In this document: positions 9,067-19,498 of the stretch, in pieces
Position numbering within the stretch: the stretch's first letter is position 1
Layout of the letters: every line of letters begins with the position of its first letter
Origin: Xenorhabdus beddingii
GTDB lineage: Bacteria; Pseudomonadota; Gammaproteobacteria; Enterobacterales; Enterobacteriaceae
DNA: 64,000 nt
Direction of reading: 5' to 3'
Assembly: GCF_002127545.1 (NCBI RefSeq)
Contig: NZ_MUBK01000007.1
Location: 78,007 to 142,006, forward strand
Program-made: the position numbers and the translations under genes
Notes under the pieces: generated by a model
The model's input: only the letters and a program-made list of their open reading frames with translations
The model's database searches: none
Told to the model about the DNA's origin: nothing

Positions 9067-9849
9067 ATGTCAGATAATTTGCTTGAAGCTAAAAATTTAA
9101 ATTATTTTATCGGACAGCGCCAAATAATCAGAGATATTTCACTTTCTATTCGTCAAGGAGAAGTTGTTGCGATTATTGGCCCAAATGGCGCCGGTAAATC
9201 AACGCTATTACGGCTATTAACGGGTTATATCTCCCCAGATTCAGGAGAGTGCCGGTTAAAAGGCGTTCCCATTTCCCGCTGGCCGACTCAGCAACTGGCT
9301 CGCATTCGGGCAGTAATGCGGCAATACAGTTCCCTTTCCTTTCCTTTTAGTGTGGAAGAAGTCATTGCCATGGGGCGTGTTCCTCATGAAAATGCCCATA
9401 AGAAAGTCGCGATTGATGAAGCCATTGCATTGACCGAATGCGAAGCGCTGAGGAAAAGAAATTACCAGCAGCTATCCGGCGGCGAACAACAACGGGTCCA
9501 ACTGGCAAGGGTTCTGGCCCAACTTTGGCACCCGGAACCGACTGAATCCTGTCTGTTTTTGGATGAACCCACTTCAGCGCTGGATCTTTATCATCAACAA
9601 CATACGTTACGGCTGGTTCACCGCCTGACACGCCAACATCCGATGGCCGTCTGCTGTGTGCTGCATGATTTGAATCTGGCGGCGCTCTATGCTGACAAAA
9701 TTATCCTGTTGCACAAAGGAAAGTTAGTCGCATCCGGGACTCCACAAGATGTATTGCGTGACGATATCCTCAAACAGTGGTATCAGGCTGATTTGGGCGT
9801 TATCCAACATCCTGAAACCCAGCAGCCACAAGTCTATCTCAGGAAATAA
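9067..9849 (+). CDS. hemV: Haemin ABC transporter ATPase
   Basis: ATP-binding subunit that powers haem import. Counting from ATG 9067 it has Walker [10 protein letters not shown] at residues 38-46, the signature [16 protein letters not shown], Walker [12 protein letters not shown] and the switch histidine in CCVLHDLN. The frame is also open from ATG 9055, which overlaps the hemU stop by one base. GGAG at 9057-9060 is, however, placed six bases before ATG 9067, making that the better start. Last gene of the hem operon. Confidence 0.94.
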   Translation: MSDNLLEAKNLNYFIGQRQIIRDISLSIRQGEVVAIIGPNGAGKSTLLRLLTGYISPDSGECRLKGVPISRWPTQQLARIRAVMRQYSSLSFPFSVEEVIAMGRVPHENAHKKVAIDEAIALTECEALRKRNYQQLSGGEQQRVQLARVLAQLWHPEPTESCLFLDEPTSALDLYHQQHTLRLVHRLTRQHPMAVCCVLHDLNLAALYADKIILLHKGKLVASGTPQDVLRDDILKQWYQADLGVIQHPETQQPQVYLRK

Positions 9850-9854
9850 AGATT

Positions 9855-9902
9855 CATCCCTGTCGTCTTTCAAATTGCAACTTAAAAGTTATTGAATGGA
9901 TG
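9855..9902. repeat. Degenerate copy of a short palindromic repeat
   Basis: CATCC (9855-9859) and GGATG (9898-9902) bound a segment that contains TGTCGTCTTTCAA and TTGCAACTT. It matches in order the element at 34328-34388 and is the most diverged of the five copies in this window. Confidence 0.5.
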
Positions 9903-9910
9903 AGCCAATA

Positions 9911-9946
9911 AAGGCAAATTTTGCAAACTAAAGTGAAATTTGCCTT
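9911..9946. promoter_or_regulatory. Perfect 11-bp inverted repeat upstream of the SoxS-like gene
   Basis: AAGGCAAATTT (9911-9921) and AAATTTGCCTT (9936-9946) are exact reverse complements with a 14-bp spacer. They lie 75 bp before the ATG of the broken regulator. No T-run follows, so an operator is more likely than a terminator. The binding factor is unknown. Confidence 0.5.
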
Positions 9947-10020
9947 AACTTTTCATTATCTTCTGCAAATAAAGCCAAAGCAGATAAGCATTTGGAAGCC
10001 CCACCCTGTGGGAGGTAACC

Positions 10021-10385
10021 ATGTTAGAAAATGTTATCAACGATATTGTCAGATGGTTAGAAAGCCAGCTTCAACGGACGGAAGGAATAAGGATAGATGC
10101 CATTGCCCATAAAAGTGGTTACTCAAAATGGCATTTACAACGAATTTTTAAGAGTTAAAAGGCTGTACACTGGGTCAATACGTGCGCCGACGCCGCCTCC
10201 ATGAAGCAGCCAGGTCTTTGCGGGAAGATAATTTACCGATCCTTGATATTGCTCTGCAATATGGTTTTAGTTCTCAGGCTACATTTACCCGGATTTTTAA
10301 AAAACATTTTAATACTACACCGGCTAAATTCAGGGAGAACGGGCACCTGCCTGAATTCAAAAATTTCTTATATTGCGAAGAATAA
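10021..10385 (+). pseudogene. MarA/SoxS/RamA-type AraC-family activator, frameshifted
   Basis: Small two-helix-turn-helix activators of this family control efflux and oxidative stress genes. ATG 10021, behind a strong GGGAGGT, encodes the first helix-turn-helix (AIAHKSGYSKWHLQRIFK) and stops at TAA 10156-10158. The continuation KGCTLGQYVRRRRLHEAARS...DIALQYGFSSQATFTRIFKKHF, with the second helix-turn-helix, resumes in the -1 frame from 10158 to TAA 10383-10385. Joined, the product would be about 120 residues, the normal size of SoxS/RamA. A single missing base near 10155 accounts for the break. A sequencing error or true inactivation are both possible. Confidence 0.75.
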
Positions 10386-10503
10386 ACATTGATATAAGTG
10401 CCACTCTTTATGGTCAACTACCCTGTCGTTGACCATTTTTTTCATACTGCGCTGGATCTTAAAATGATTTCAGTTCATTAACGAACCAGTCATGCAATCA
10501 GGA

Positions 10504-10989
10504 TCATATTCTACGCGCTTGCCAGAAAACACGACGCCAATACACATTGTCGAGAGAAGAACGGATTACCCCTTTGCTGGTGGATGCATGAATAAATTCA
10601 TTGTTCGTATCATAAATACCGACATGCAAACCACTTTCACCACTGCCGGTCTTGAAAAAGACCAAGTCTCCCGGCATCAAATCATTTTTGTTAATCCGTG
10701 TGCCTAGCTGAGTTTGCCCACTTGTTGTGCGTGGAAGCAGGATATTAAAACGATCATAAAAAGTACGGTAAACAAAACCTGAACAATCAACACCCTGCCT
10801 GTCCATTCCACCGTAACGGTATGGCGTTCTATACCATTTTTCAAGCTGATCTTTTAGCTGGGCAATGACCATAATCGGGTCAGAAAGGGCTATTCTCAAC
10901 GGAGGAGAAGTGGGTTTAGAGACAGGATGGGTACAACCTATAAGGAATAAACTGACTAACAAACACAGATGCCCTGCTCTTATCATCAT
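10504..10989 (-). CDS. nlpC: NlpC/P60 family lipoprotein, probable peptidoglycan endopeptidase
   Basis: Papain-like cysteine peptidase expected to cut peptide stems in peptidoglycan. The 161-residue protein has a lipoprotein signal with lipobox LIGC (Cys19). The NlpC/P60 catalytic set is intact: Cys69 in GVDCSGF, His122 in GLHVGIYD and His134 in FIHAST. The frame is open 19 codons further upstream, but ATG 10987-10989 has GGAG eight bases before it and gives a clean signal peptide. In E. coli nlpC directly follows the btu genes; here the arn operon lies between them. Confidence 0.93.
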   Translation of the reverse strand: MMIRAGHLCLLVSLFLIGCTHPVSKPTSPPLRIALSDPIMVIAQLKDQLEKWYRTPYRYGGMDRQGVDCSGFVYRTFYDRFNILLPRTTSGQTQLGTRINKNDLMPGDLVFFKTGSGESGLHVGIYDTNNEFIHASTSKGVIRSSLDNVYWRRVFWQARRI

Positions 10990-11006
10990 CCACTTTTCTC
11001 CAACAA

Positions 11007-11393
11007 TTATGCCGTTTCCGGTCGGCCAATGAGCCAAACTCCCCATAAGATAAAAATAATCCCTGCCGTTTTCAACAATGAAACCGTTTCATTAAACCAA
11101 GGCAACAAGGCCGCCATGAGATAAACAAACACATAGCTCAGACTAATAATGGGATACGCTTTATTCAATGGCAGATATTTTAGGGTAAAGAACCAACATA
11201 ACATAGACAGCACATAACCTGACAATCCGGCCATAATCATCAGCAAAGGCGTATGATTTGCCCAAAGCCAGTGGATATCCAGCCAATGTGCTGATAACGA
11301 AAGCGCTGGCAAACGTGCAACGCCCCATTTTAATAGCAGTTGTGCCAGAGAGATCAATAAAGCACTCGCTACTCCCCAAAGATAACCGTTCAT
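11007..11393 (-). CDS. arnF: Undecaprenyl-phosphate-aminoarabinose flippase subunit ArnF
   Basis: With ArnE it moves undecaprenyl-phosphate-4-amino-4-deoxy-L-arabinose to the outer face of the inner membrane. The 128-residue small-multidrug-resistance-like protein has four hydrophobic segments and the family [15 protein letters not shown] stretch. The open frame extends much further upstream, but ATG 11391-11393 overlaps the arnE stop (ATGA) and gives the standard length. Confidence 0.9.
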   Translation of the reverse strand: MNGYLWGVASALLISLAQLLLKWGVARLPALSLSAHWLDIHWLWANHTPLLMIMAGLSGYVLSMLCWFFTLKYLPLNKAYPIISLSYVFVYLMAALLPWFNETVSLLKTAGIIFILWGVWLIGRPETA

Positions 11394-11740
11394 GAACTCA
11401 GGCTCATCAATAAAATTCCCAACATAATTGCAAAAACGCCTATCCAGTGTTTCAGCCCCACTTTTTCCTGATACAGGCATTGCCCGATCAGTGTTACTAC
11501 AACAAAATTTATACTGAGCATAGGATATGCAATACTCAGCGGTAAAAATTGCAATAATCGCAGCCAGAATATCATTCCTATTCCCAACAGAAGAATAGCA
11601 CTCGATAGCCATATCACCATCGATACCCCTTTATGGGGGGCATCTTTTTTCTGCCAACAAATCACCGCCTGCTTCTGACATAATTGCCCCGCACAGGTGA
11701 ATAAACTGACCAGAAATAATAGTGCTATATAGCTGCTCAT
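11390..11740 (-). CDS. arnE: Undecaprenyl-phosphate-aminoarabinose flippase subunit ArnE
   Basis: Partner of ArnF in flipping the aminoarabinose lipid carrier. 116 residues, four transmembrane segments, with the EmrE-like [15 protein letters not shown] segment. The start overlaps the arnT stop by four bases and the stop overlaps the arnF start, so the operon's distal genes are translationally coupled. Confidence 0.92.
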   Translation of the reverse strand: MSSYIALLFLVSLFTCAGQLCQKQAVICWQKKDAPHKGVSMVIWLSSAILLLGIGMIFWLRLLQFLPLSIAYPMLSINFVVVTLIGQCLYQEKVGLKHWIGVFAIMLGILLMSLSS

Positions 11741-13398
11741 GGTTGTTTCTTATAAATTGCCAGGACAAAACGATGATTCCTGTGCACAACGTCCGGCTGA
11801 GGTAATTCAAGAAGATCATCTTTTGAAGATAACAGAAGAACAATCGCCACCTGACCCTGTCTACGCGCTTTCTCCAACCATTGAGGAAACGCTTCTTCTG
11901 TCACATATCTATATTGGCTGTCAGGGTATTCAAGTCCGTATTCCAATTCTCCCGGACGATCAAACAGATAGATATCACTACGTTTTAATTCCCATGCAAT
12001 CGCGGCACCGACTCCAACGGACTGAGACAGAATATATTTGCTGTCTGCCAATTCATTTTTATTTTCTCTAATAAACTGCTGGGGAAGTTTGGAATTAATC
12101 GTTTTATTGGGCAGTGCACTTCCTATTGATAAACTTAATACAATTGAGCAGGATGCTGCCCATAACCAATATTTGCCATTACGGATAAAGCACAGATACC
12201 CAATCCCCGACCAGACACCAAAGGTAATAATTCCCATCATCCATTTCAGCCATTCATTCGGCTGATAAAGTGGCTGACTGATCAACGTTTCCATGACAAA
12301 GAGCGTCAAAATAGCAGCCAGTCCAATGAAAACATTCACCAACCCATTCATTCTCAAGGCTTTCATGTCACCATTTTTGACACAATCAACCGCGTATTTC
12401 GCCATCATCAGGGCCAACGGACCGATAAAGGGTAAAACATAGGTTGGCAGTTTTCCTTTTGCAATGCTGAAAAAAACAAAGGGAACAATAAACCAACAAA
12501 ACAGGAAAAACATTTCTGGATGGCTTTTTTTCTCTTTCCAACTTTTTATTAAAGCGCCGGGGAGTAAACCTAACCACGGGATCACACCCAATAGCAGTAT
12601 CGGTAAGTAATACCAAATGGGCGCAATATGCTGAGCGCTCTCAGAAGCAAAGCGTTGTATATGTTCTACCCAGAAGAAATAGTGCCAATAATCCGGCTCA
12701 CGCAGAGCAATTGCAATCACCCACGGCAGACTCAGCAAAATAGCGGATATAACGGCAATAGGCCCAAAACGAACCATTTCCAGAAAACGTTTCTGATATA
12801 GGGTGATAGGTATCATGGCTATCACGGGCAATGCCAATGCCAGAAACCCTTTAGTCATAAAAGCCATGCCACAAGTCAGCCCCAGCACAGCCCATGCCAG
12901 AACTCGTTCTCGGGTACGGCTTGCCTTAAGTGCCCAGTAGCAACTGACAATGCCCGCGGTAATCCATAAAGAGAACATCGGATCAAGGACACTATAAGAA
13001 CCAATGGCAAACACAATGAACATGGAGATGTAAATCAGGCTTGCAACAAAAGCTGTCTGACGGCATTGCCACATCATCATTGCCAGCCGGTAAAGGAGAA
13101 ATGCACTGATTAAGATACTGAACACCGAGCCAAAACGAACAGCAAAGTTATTGTGACCAAAAATCCACTGGCTGATATTATTGATCCAATATCCAGCAAC
13201 CGGCTTTTCAAAATAACGAATATCCAGGAAGTAGGGCACAATCCAATCCCCACGTTGCAACATTTCTCGGCTAATTTCAGCATACCGCGTTTCATCCGGC
13301 TGCCATAATAGACGACTATCCAGAGGCAATAGGTAAGTAAGAATAAAAAAAAGAGCCATCAGAGCGGCTCCAATTTTACTTGTCCGAGTATTCAACAT
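11737..13398 (-). CDS. arnT: 4-amino-4-deoxy-L-arabinose lipid A transferase
   Basis: Inner-membrane GT83 glycosyltransferase that attaches aminoarabinose to lipid A phosphates on the periplasmic side, lowering net negative charge and conferring polymyxin resistance. 553 residues, matching the family. The N-terminal periplasmic loop contains the substrate-binding [17 protein letters not shown] and [10 protein letters not shown] motifs, followed by about twelve membrane segments and a soluble C-terminal domain. Seven bases separate it from arnD. Confidence 0.95.
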   Translation of the reverse strand: MLNTRTSKIGAALMALFFILTYLLPLDSRLLWQPDETRYAEISREMLQRGDWIVPYFLDIRYFEKPVAGYWINNISQWIFGHNNFAVRFGSVFSILISAFLLYRLAMMMWQCRQTAFVASLIYISMFIVFAIGSYSVLDPMFSLWITAGIVSCYWALKASRTRERVLAWAVLGLTCGMAFMTKGFLALALPVIAMIPITLYQKRFLEMVRFGPIAVISAILLSLPWVIAIALREPDYWHYFFWVEHIQRFASESAQHIAPIWYYLPILLLGVIPWLGLLPGALIKSWKEKKSHPEMFFLFCWFIVPFVFFSIAKGKLPTYVLPFIGPLALMMAKYAVDCVKNGDMKALRMNGLVNVFIGLAAILTLFVMETLISQPLYQPNEWLKWMMGIITFGVWSGIGYLCFIRNGKYWLWAASCSIVLSLSIGSALPNKTINSKLPQQFIRENKNELADSKYILSQSVGVGAAIAWELKRSDIYLFDRPGELEYGLEYPDSQYRYVTEEAFPQWLEKARRQGQVAIVLLLSSKDDLLELPQPDVVHRNHRFVLAIYKKQP

Positions 13399-13405
13399 AA
13401 CTGTG

Positions 13406-14299
13406 TTATACCTCTTGTTGGCAACCTAACCAGCCTTCACGACCGGGAAAATCTGAACGCACAATTTTCCCAACAGGAAGCGCGTCTCTATTTTCAGGTA
13501 ATAAATGACTTAATTTACAGAATTGAATACCTTGTTGATGAAGCATGTCCAATAATGTTTCAAATTGTAACGACTTCGACATACCTTCAACTTCGGTATG
13601 AATGGTGTAAACCGGAACACCACGATCATTTTTGATAGCCTCAAGGATAAAATGATTAAAGTCTGCATCATTGACTTGTGTGCCAACCACCTCATCATAA
13701 GTCGGTAATGTGACAGGAATTTGTACCGTGCCCAAATTTCCATCGGGCAAGCGTGGCCTGAATGGGTGTGTTCCACGACAATCGCTGTTGTAATCAAACT
13801 CAAAACGCTGTTTAACCGTCAGGACACGTTCATCTGCTCGCCAGCCAGCAACCGCTGAACAGGTAACAGGCTGCCCGGTCGCCCTTGCTAACGCATTAAC
13901 ACCCAACTGCACTTGCTCTGCTAGCTGGGCCTCCGACCAACGCCCCACCCTGGCCTGCCAGCCTTGATGATCCCAGGCATGTAAACCGACTTCATGACCC
14001 GCATCCATGGCTTGTTTCATCAAATACCCCAGATCTTTTGCGATCTTTTTTCCTGGCCATGCTGTACCCGCCAGCAAGATATCCAGACCGTAAAGGGATG
14101 CGGCATTTGATCTCAACATTTTCCAGAGAAATTTCGGCCGCAACAGGCGCCATAAATGGCGCCCCATGTTATCTGGCCCAACACTGAAGAAAAAGCTGGC
14201 CTGGATATTATGCTTCTGCAAAATCTCAAGCAATCGTGGTACACCTTCCTTTGTGCCCTGATAAGTATCCACATCGATTCTCAAACCAACCTGCTTCAT
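13406..14299 (-). CDS. arnD: 4-deoxy-4-formamido-L-arabinose-phosphoundecaprenol deformylase
   Basis: Polysaccharide-deacetylase-fold enzyme that removes the formyl group from the lipid-linked sugar. It shows [12 protein letters not shown] with the metal-binding aspartates, [15 protein letters not shown] with the metal-binding histidines and [10 protein letters not shown] at the C-terminus. ATG 14297-14299 is used; an in-frame GTG immediately upstream (14300-14302) is also possible with the AGGA at about 14309-14312. Thirty-nine bases separate it from the arnA stop. Confidence 0.95.
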   Translation of the reverse strand: MKQVGLRIDVDTYQGTKEGVPRLLEILQKHNIQASFFFSVGPDNMGRHLWRLLRPKFLWKMLRSNAASLYGLDILLAGTAWPGKKIAKDLGYLMKQAMDAGHEVGLHAWDHQGWQARVGRWSEAQLAEQVQLGVNALARATGQPVTCSAVAGWRADERVLTVKQRFEFDYNSDCRGTHPFRPRLPDGNLGTVQIPVTLPTYDEVVGTQVNDADFNHFILEAIKNDRGVPVYTIHTEVEGMSKSLQFETLLDMLHQQGIQFCKLSHLLPENRDALPVGKIVRSDFPGREGWLGCQQEV

Positions 14300-14338
14300 C
14301 ACTTGATTCCTGATCTCTTCCTAATTCCCGATGAATGC

Positions 14339-16324
14339 CTAGTCTTTTCTTTTCAATTCTTCAACAGCCCCACGCAAAAAGAAATCCAATGTTTCATCAA
14401 TGGTGTGTTTCATATCGATAGTCGGTTTCCAGCTCAACAAACGCTCTGCGTTTTTAATGCTGGGTTTGCGATGCTCAACGTCCTGATAACCCTGACCATA
14501 ATAGCTACTGCTTTCAATTTTCTTGAATCCGGCAAAGGGTGGGAAATGCCCCCGCAGCTCGTGTTTTTCAAAGCTATCCAGCAACATTTCCGCCAGTTGG
14601 CGAATGCTGGCTTCATTTGTCGGGTTACCAATATTGATAATTTGGCTATCACACGCATCATCCCGGTTCTCAATGATCCTGAACAGCGCTTCAATACCAT
14701 CGTGAATATCCGTGAAACAACGTTTTTGCTCCCCACCATCCACCAGCTTAATCGGGGAACCTTCGACTAGGTTCAAAATCAATTGGGTAATGGCCCTTGA
14801 ACTACCAATACGTGCTGAATTCAGGTTATCCAATCTTGGCCCCATCCAGTTAAATGGACGGAATAACGTGAATTTCAGACCTTCTTTTGCACCATATGCC
14901 CAAATAACCCGATCAAGTAGCTGCTTGGAAACCGAGTAGATCCAACGCTGTTTATTGATTGGCCCCACAATCAGGCGGGAAGTGTCTTCATCGAATTCCT
15001 TGTCATCACACATCCCATAAACTTCGGATGTTGAAGGGAAAATAATCCGTTTGTTATATTTCACACAGTAGCGAACAATTTTCAGGTTTTCTTCAAAATC
15101 CAATTCAAAGACCCGTAACGGGTTACGGGTATATTCAATAGGCGTGGCAATCGCGACTAAAGGAAGAATGACGTCACATTTTTTGATGTGATATTCAATC
15201 CATTCGGTATGAATACTGACATCCCCCTCAATGAAATGAAAACGGGGATTGCCAATAAATCGCTCAATGGCCGAAGACCCAATATCCATGCCGTAGATGT
15301 CATAGTTGCCATCATCCAACAACCGTTCGGTCAGATGATTACCAATAAATCCATTAACCCCCAAAATCAGGACACGTTTACGACGACTGATCTGTGTTGT
15401 CGCTTTCGGGCCAACATGACCCCCCGCCACAATTCCCATCTCAAGCGTGAGTCGATGACCCTGGACATACAGCCCGGACTCACTCTGCCCGCTCACAATT
15501 TCCAACGCACCTTGACCACAGGCAATCACAAAGGGTGCAGTAGAAATCACAGTTCCGGGACGTTGGCCATGAGTCTGATCGAGTGGTTTTGCACGCCAAA
15601 TGATAATTTTGCGTTCACCCAAGAAAGTAAATGCGCCGGGATAGGGCTCAGTGACTGCCCTGACTAAGTTATTAATTTCTTTGGCCGATTTATTCCAATC
15701 TATTTCACCGTTTTCAGCCGTGCGACGACCAAAATAAGTTGCCTGACTTTCATCTTGAGGGATCGCTGGATAATGGCCTGATTTAATTTGGGGCAAGATG
15801 TGACTCAATAATCCCGCAGCGGCTTCGCGTATTTTTCTATGTACATCCAGTGAGGTATCAGTGTCACTGATCTGCACAGCCTGCTGCGCGACGATATCCC
15901 CGGCATCCGGTTTTGCCAGCATTTTATGCAGCGTAACGCCGGTTTCTGTCTCACCATTGAGCACAGCCCAGTTAACCGGAGCACGACCACGATATTTCGG
16001 CAATAATGAGCCATGAAGGTTAAATGTGCCTTTTTCAGCCAGTGACAAAATTTCCTGACTGAGCATATTACGATAGTAAAAAGAGAAAATGACGTCGGGT
16101 TTCATCTCACGGATGCGTTCAACCCAAAGCGGATGATTCACATTCTCCGGCGCAAATACAGGCAGTCCTAAATCTGCACCGCTACGTGAAACAGATGAGA
16201 AAAAGTGATTTTCATTCGGATCATCAGTATGTGTAAACACGGCCTGAATATCAAAACCTGCTTTTACTAACGCATCAAGTCCGATACAGCCAATATCATG
16301 ATAGGCAAAGATAACTGCTTTCAT
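14339..16324 (-). CDS. arnA: Bifunctional UDP-Ara4N formyltransferase / UDP-glucuronate decarboxylase
   Basis: Two-domain enzyme at the core of the pathway. The C-terminal domain oxidatively decarboxylates UDP-glucuronate and the N-terminal domain formylates UDP-aminoarabinose. The formyltransferase catalytic set is visible as Asn102 and His104 ([16 protein letters not shown]) and Asp140 (AKPDAGD). The dehydrogenase half begins with the NAD-binding [10 protein letters not shown] near residue 320 and contains [10 protein letters not shown] and the [10 protein letters not shown] catalytic Tyr-Lys pair. Length 661 is normal. The start shares one base with the arnC stop. Confidence 0.97.
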   Translation of the reverse strand: MKAVIFAYHDIGCIGLDALVKAGFDIQAVFTHTDDPNENHFFSSVSRSGADLGLPVFAPENVNHPLWVERIREMKPDVIFSFYYRNMLSQEILSLAEKGTFNLHGSLLPKYRGRAPVNWAVLNGETETGVTLHKMLAKPDAGDIVAQQAVQISDTDTSLDVHRKIREAAAGLLSHILPQIKSGHYPAIPQDESQATYFGRRTAENGEIDWNKSAKEINNLVRAVTEPYPGAFTFLGERKIIIWRAKPLDQTHGQRPGTVISTAPFVIACGQGALEIVSGQSESGLYVQGHRLTLEMGIVAGGHVGPKATTQISRRKRVLILGVNGFIGNHLTERLLDDGNYDIYGMDIGSSAIERFIGNPRFHFIEGDVSIHTEWIEYHIKKCDVILPLVAIATPIEYTRNPLRVFELDFEENLKIVRYCVKYNKRIIFPSTSEVYGMCDDKEFDEDTSRLIVGPINKQRWIYSVSKQLLDRVIWAYGAKEGLKFTLFRPFNWMGPRLDNLNSARIGSSRAITQLILNLVEGSPIKLVDGGEQKRCFTDIHDGIEALFRIIENRDDACDSQIINIGNPTNEASIRQLAEMLLDSFEKHELRGHFPPFAGFKKIESSSYYGQGYQDVEHRKPSIKNAERLLSWKPTIDMKHTIDETLDFFLRGAVEELKRKD

Positions 16325-17301
16325 TAACTTTCTTCCTGATTATCGTCGGTCTTTTTAACGCCGACCACTTTTTGAATAAAATAACGCGGGCGGGCACGAA
16401 CATCGTTATAAATCCTGCCAACATATTCACCAAGTAATCCCATTGCGACAAACTGTGCACCAATGAACATAAAAAGGATCGCAAATAGCGTGAACACCCC
16501 TTCAGCAGCCCATATTGAACCAAAAATAAAACGTAGCGTAATCAGCAGTACCGCTAACAAGAAACCGGTTACGGCAATAATACTTCCCACCACACTCAAT
16601 AACCGCAATGGGGCTGTCGTTAAGCAGGTCAGAAGGTCATACATCAGGTTTATCAGTTTCATGAAACTGTACTTGGAATCCCCAAACTCACGTTCTGCAT
16701 GAGCCACATCTATTTCTGTCGTTTTACGTGCAAATGTATTGGCAAGTATGGGAATAAAGGTACTGCGTTCATGGCATTGCAACATCGCGCGGACAATATG
16801 ACGACGATAGGCCCGCAACATACAGCCATAATCTCCCATTGAACGCCCCGTAGCCTTAGTGATCATCGCGTTGATGATTTTGGATGCACTTTTACGGAAC
16901 CAGGAATCCTGACGGTTAGCACGACGTGTACCTACAACGTCATAGCCCTCTTCTGCTGTTTTAACCAGCCGGGGGATCTCTTCGGGTGGATTTTGTAAAT
17001 CAGCATCAAGTGTGATAATCAGATCACCATCAGCCTGATGAAACCCCGCCATAATCGCCGAATGTTGCCCATAGTTGCGGTTAAGCAAAATGGCAATCAC
17101 ATGATTTTCAGGAAGTTCCGCTGCCTGAACTAACATATTGGCAGAGTTGTCACGGCTACCGTCATCAACCAAAATTAATTCATATTTCTGTTCAAGCTGT
17201 TGGCAGGCTGCGAGAGTTCTTTCTAACAATTGGGGTAAACTTTCTTCTTCGTTATAAACGGGAATAACGACCGAAACTTTTTTAATTTTCTCAAATGTCA
17301 C
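16324..17301 (-). CDS. arnC: Undecaprenyl-phosphate 4-deoxy-4-formamido-L-arabinose transferase
   Basis: GT2 glycosyltransferase that moves formyl-aminoarabinose from UDP to undecaprenyl phosphate on the cytoplasmic face. The N-terminal [26 protein letters not shown] and [16 protein letters not shown] segments form the GT-A nucleotide and metal site. Two C-terminal membrane segments follow, as in ArnC/GtrB. 325 residues. It abuts arnB directly. Confidence 0.96.
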   Translation of the reverse strand: MTFEKIKKVSVVIPVYNEEESLPQLLERTLAACQQLEQKYELILVDDGSRDNSANMLVQAAELPENHVIAILLNRNYGQHSAIMAGFHQADGDLIITLDADLQNPPEEIPRLVKTAEEGYDVVGTRRANRQDSWFRKSASKIINAMITKATGRSMGDYGCMLRAYRRHIVRAMLQCHERSTFIPILANTFARKTTEIDVAHAEREFGDSKYSFMKLINLMYDLLTCLTTAPLRLLSVVGSIIAVTGFLLAVLLITLRFIFGSIWAAEGVFTLFAILFMFIGAQFVAMGLLGEYVGRIYNDVRARPRYFIQKVVGVKKTDDNQEES

Positions 17302-18447
17302 TTAGTTATGCTCCAAAAGAATTTCTGTTATCGCATTCACAACACGATCGACATCATCATTGTTCATATCTGGAAAAAGTGGCAAAGAACACAGGGTTGA
17401 CGAGTTCCACTCAGAGACAGGCAGGGAAAGCTGAGGATAACGTTCTCTGTAATATTTTTGCGTATGGGCGGCTTTAAAATGCAGACCCGTACCGATATTC
17501 CTCTCTTTCAGGCGTTCCATGAAAGTATCCCGATCAATACCACAACGGCTTTTGTCAACACGTACCATGAAAAGATGATGGGAGTGCAAATGCTCATATT
17601 CAGGCATACTCAGCATTTGCAAAGGTGAATCGATAAGCGCAGCCGAATATCGGGCTACCAGCTCACAACGACGTGCGTTCATTGATGCTAATTTGCCCAA
17701 CTGTACAACCGCCATCGCTGCGTGAATATCTGATAGGTTATATTTAAAACCCGGTTCAACGACTTCTGCCTGTGGTTTCCTACCTTGGATCTGCCGGTCG
17801 AAAGCATCAACCGCCAATCCATGAAATTTTAAACAACGAACCCGCCGGGCAAGTTCATCATCATCGGTAACAAACATGCCACCTTCAGCACAGGTCATGT
17901 TTTTAATGGCATGAAAAGAAAAAAGAGCGGTTCCCTGTTCCCCTACCCACTCGTTTTTATAGCGGGTTCCGACGGCATGGGCTGCGTCTTCAATCAAGGG
18001 AATATTGGCTTCTTTGGCCACCGCTCGCAGGGCATCAAGATCGCAGGGTGCCCCGGCATAATGGACAGGAATGATCGCTTTGGTTTTTGGGGTAATGGCT
18101 TTTTTGATTGTATCCGCACTGACCATTAGCGTATCGCGGTCAACATCAACCATGACAGGCTCGGCACCCAGCAAACAGATCATATTGATGGTGGAAACCC
18201 AGGTTTGGGAAGGGGTAATGACTTCATCGCCAGGGCCTATACCTAACGCCAGTAGAACCAGATGCATTCCCGCAGTCGCCGAGCATAAAGCAACAGCATG
18301 TTTACATCCGAACATGCGAGAAAAATCTTGCTCTAATTGGTGGTTTTGTGGCCCTGTAGTAATCCAACCTGAACGTAAAACATTTTCTATTGCTTCTATC
18401 TCTTCACCGCCAATCGCCGGGCGGGAAAATGGCAAAAAACTATCCAT
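17302..18447 (-). CDS. arnB: UDP-4-amino-4-deoxy-L-arabinose aminotransferase
   Basis: PLP enzyme of the DegT/DnrJ/EryC1 family that aminates the UDP-4-ketopentose using glutamate. 381 residues; the PLP lysine is Lys182 in [13 protein letters not shown], with [12 protein letters not shown] holding the cofactor aspartate upstream. First gene of the arnBCADTEF operon, so its promoter must lie in 18448-18603. I searched that stretch for PmrA and PhoP box patterns and found no convincing match. Confidence 0.96.
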   Translation of the reverse strand: MDSFLPFSRPAIGGEEIEAIENVLRSGWITTGPQNHQLEQDFSRMFGCKHAVALCSATAGMHLVLLALGIGPGDEVITPSQTWVSTINMICLLGAEPVMVDVDRDTLMVSADTIKKAITPKTKAIIPVHYAGAPCDLDALRAVAKEANIPLIEDAAHAVGTRYKNEWVGEQGTALFSFHAIKNMTCAEGGMFVTDDDELARRVRCLKFHGLAVDAFDRQIQGRKPQAEVVEPGFKYNLSDIHAAMAVVQLGKLASMNARRCELVARYSAALIDSPLQMLSMPEYEHLHSHHLFMVRVDKSRCGIDRDTFMERLKERNIGTGLHFKAAHTQKYYRERYPQLSLPVSEWNSSTLCSLPLFPDMNNDDVDRVVNAITEILLEHN

Positions 18448-18603
18448 AATCGCCTTATGCCTTGTGTAACCAATTTGTTTTATGTATTCAACGATTCTAA
18501 ATGATGCTTGTTTAACGAAGCCTCAACAAAGAAACAAATTTTAGTCAGCCAAGACACCCCAAAAGGAGGCGCTAATGATTATGGTGGATTTTACTTACAG
18601 GAA

Positions 18604-19371
18604 TTATTGATGGCTGACCCTCCATAATTTATAGCCTGTATTTTTGATATGTCTAATTTTTACTTCAAAAATTTCCGATAAATTTCGTTCCGTCATAACA
18701 TTCTGTGGTACACCAGAAGCCAATAATTTTCCATGTGAAAGTAACCATACTCCATTAGCCTGTTCATAAGTGTGATTAAGATCATGACTACTCAACAGTA
18801 CCGCTCCTCCCAATGTGCAAAACTTTTTGATCAACTTATCTAAGATGGCTTGTTGGGTAATATCAAGATTATTGGTAGGCTCATCAAGCAGAAGTAATCT
18901 CCCATTAGGATCCAACTCCGGCCATACCTGAAGAAAAGTTCCGGCTAACCTGACTCGCTGCCACTCTCCGCCTGATAACTGACCCATTGGGGACGAAAGT
19001 AATGGGAGGAGCTTCATTTGCTGGCAGAGTTCATATAATACGTTCTCACTCTGAGCCAATGGCGCCGATTCGGGACGGAACATGTCCAGATATTGGAAAA
19101 CCGGCATGATAGGCGTCGATGATGATTGGGAGAACCAGGCCCGACATCTTGCCAGTTCGTGTTGGCGATAATTTCCTAAGTCCCTGCCAATGAGATGAAT
19201 GTGTCCACTATAGGATAAAATTCCGGCAGCCGCAGAAAGCAAGGTGCTTTTTCCTGAACCATTCAAGCCAACCAGATGAATTTGTTCTCCAGCCATTACT
19301 GCCCCAGACAGCGCTTTCAGTCGGTTACTGACGGTAACATTATCCAGTACTAAAATCGGCGGGTTAGTCAT
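18604..19371 (-). CDS. btuD: Vitamin B12 ABC transporter ATPase
   Basis: ATPase of the BtuCDF cobalamin importer. 255 residues with Walker A GLNGSGKST (35-43), signature LSGGEWQRVRLAG, Walker B LLLLDEPTNNLD and switch histidine in LSSHDLNHT. In E. coli the order is btuC-btuE-btuD; here the glutathione-peroxidase-like btuE is missing and a 107-bp repeat-bearing gap takes its place. The periplasmic partner BtuF is not in this window. Confidence 0.94.
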   Translation of the reverse strand: MTNPPILVLDNVTVSNRLKALSGAVMAGEQIHLVGLNGSGKSTLLSAAAGILSYSGHIHLIGRDLGNYRQHELARCRAWFSQSSSTPIMPVFQYLDMFRPESAPLAQSENVLYELCQQMKLLPLLSSPMGQLSGGEWQRVRLAGTFLQVWPELDPNGRLLLLDEPTNNLDITQQAILDKLIKKFCTLGGAVLLSSHDLNHTYEQANGVWLLSHGKLLASGVPQNVMTERNLSEIFEVKIRHIKNTGYKLWRVSHQ

Positions 19372-19435
19372 GTTATTCCCTCATTTTATTCTTTTAAATT
19401 TTAACCCATTACCCTAACCGACGGGGAAATCGCTA

Positions 19436-19498
19436 TTTGTCCTTACTTAATTTGTCCTTACTTAATAGTGATATGCCCTTAATAGCGATGTGTTCTTA
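19436..19498. repeat. Short direct repeats between btuC and btuD
   Basis: TTTGTCCTTACTTAA occurs twice in tandem (19436-19450, 19451-19465). It is followed by two related units, TTAATAGTGATATGCC and TTAATAGCGATGTGTT, that run across the btuC stop codon (TAA at 19479-19481, minus strand). The repeats fill most of the place where btuE stands in E. coli. Confidence 0.7.

Noticed and set aside
11394..11612. N-terminal extension of ArnF by 73 residues
   Set aside because: Lies inside arnE in another frame; the internal ATG overlaps the arnE stop and gives the family length.
14156..14770. 204-codon plus-strand frame opposite arnD/arnA
   Set aside because: Shadow of the well-supported arn genes; no recognisable protein motif.
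18448..18603. PmrA or PhoP box upstream of arnB
   Set aside because: Only single half-sites (for example TGTTTA) were seen, without the required direct repeat spacing.
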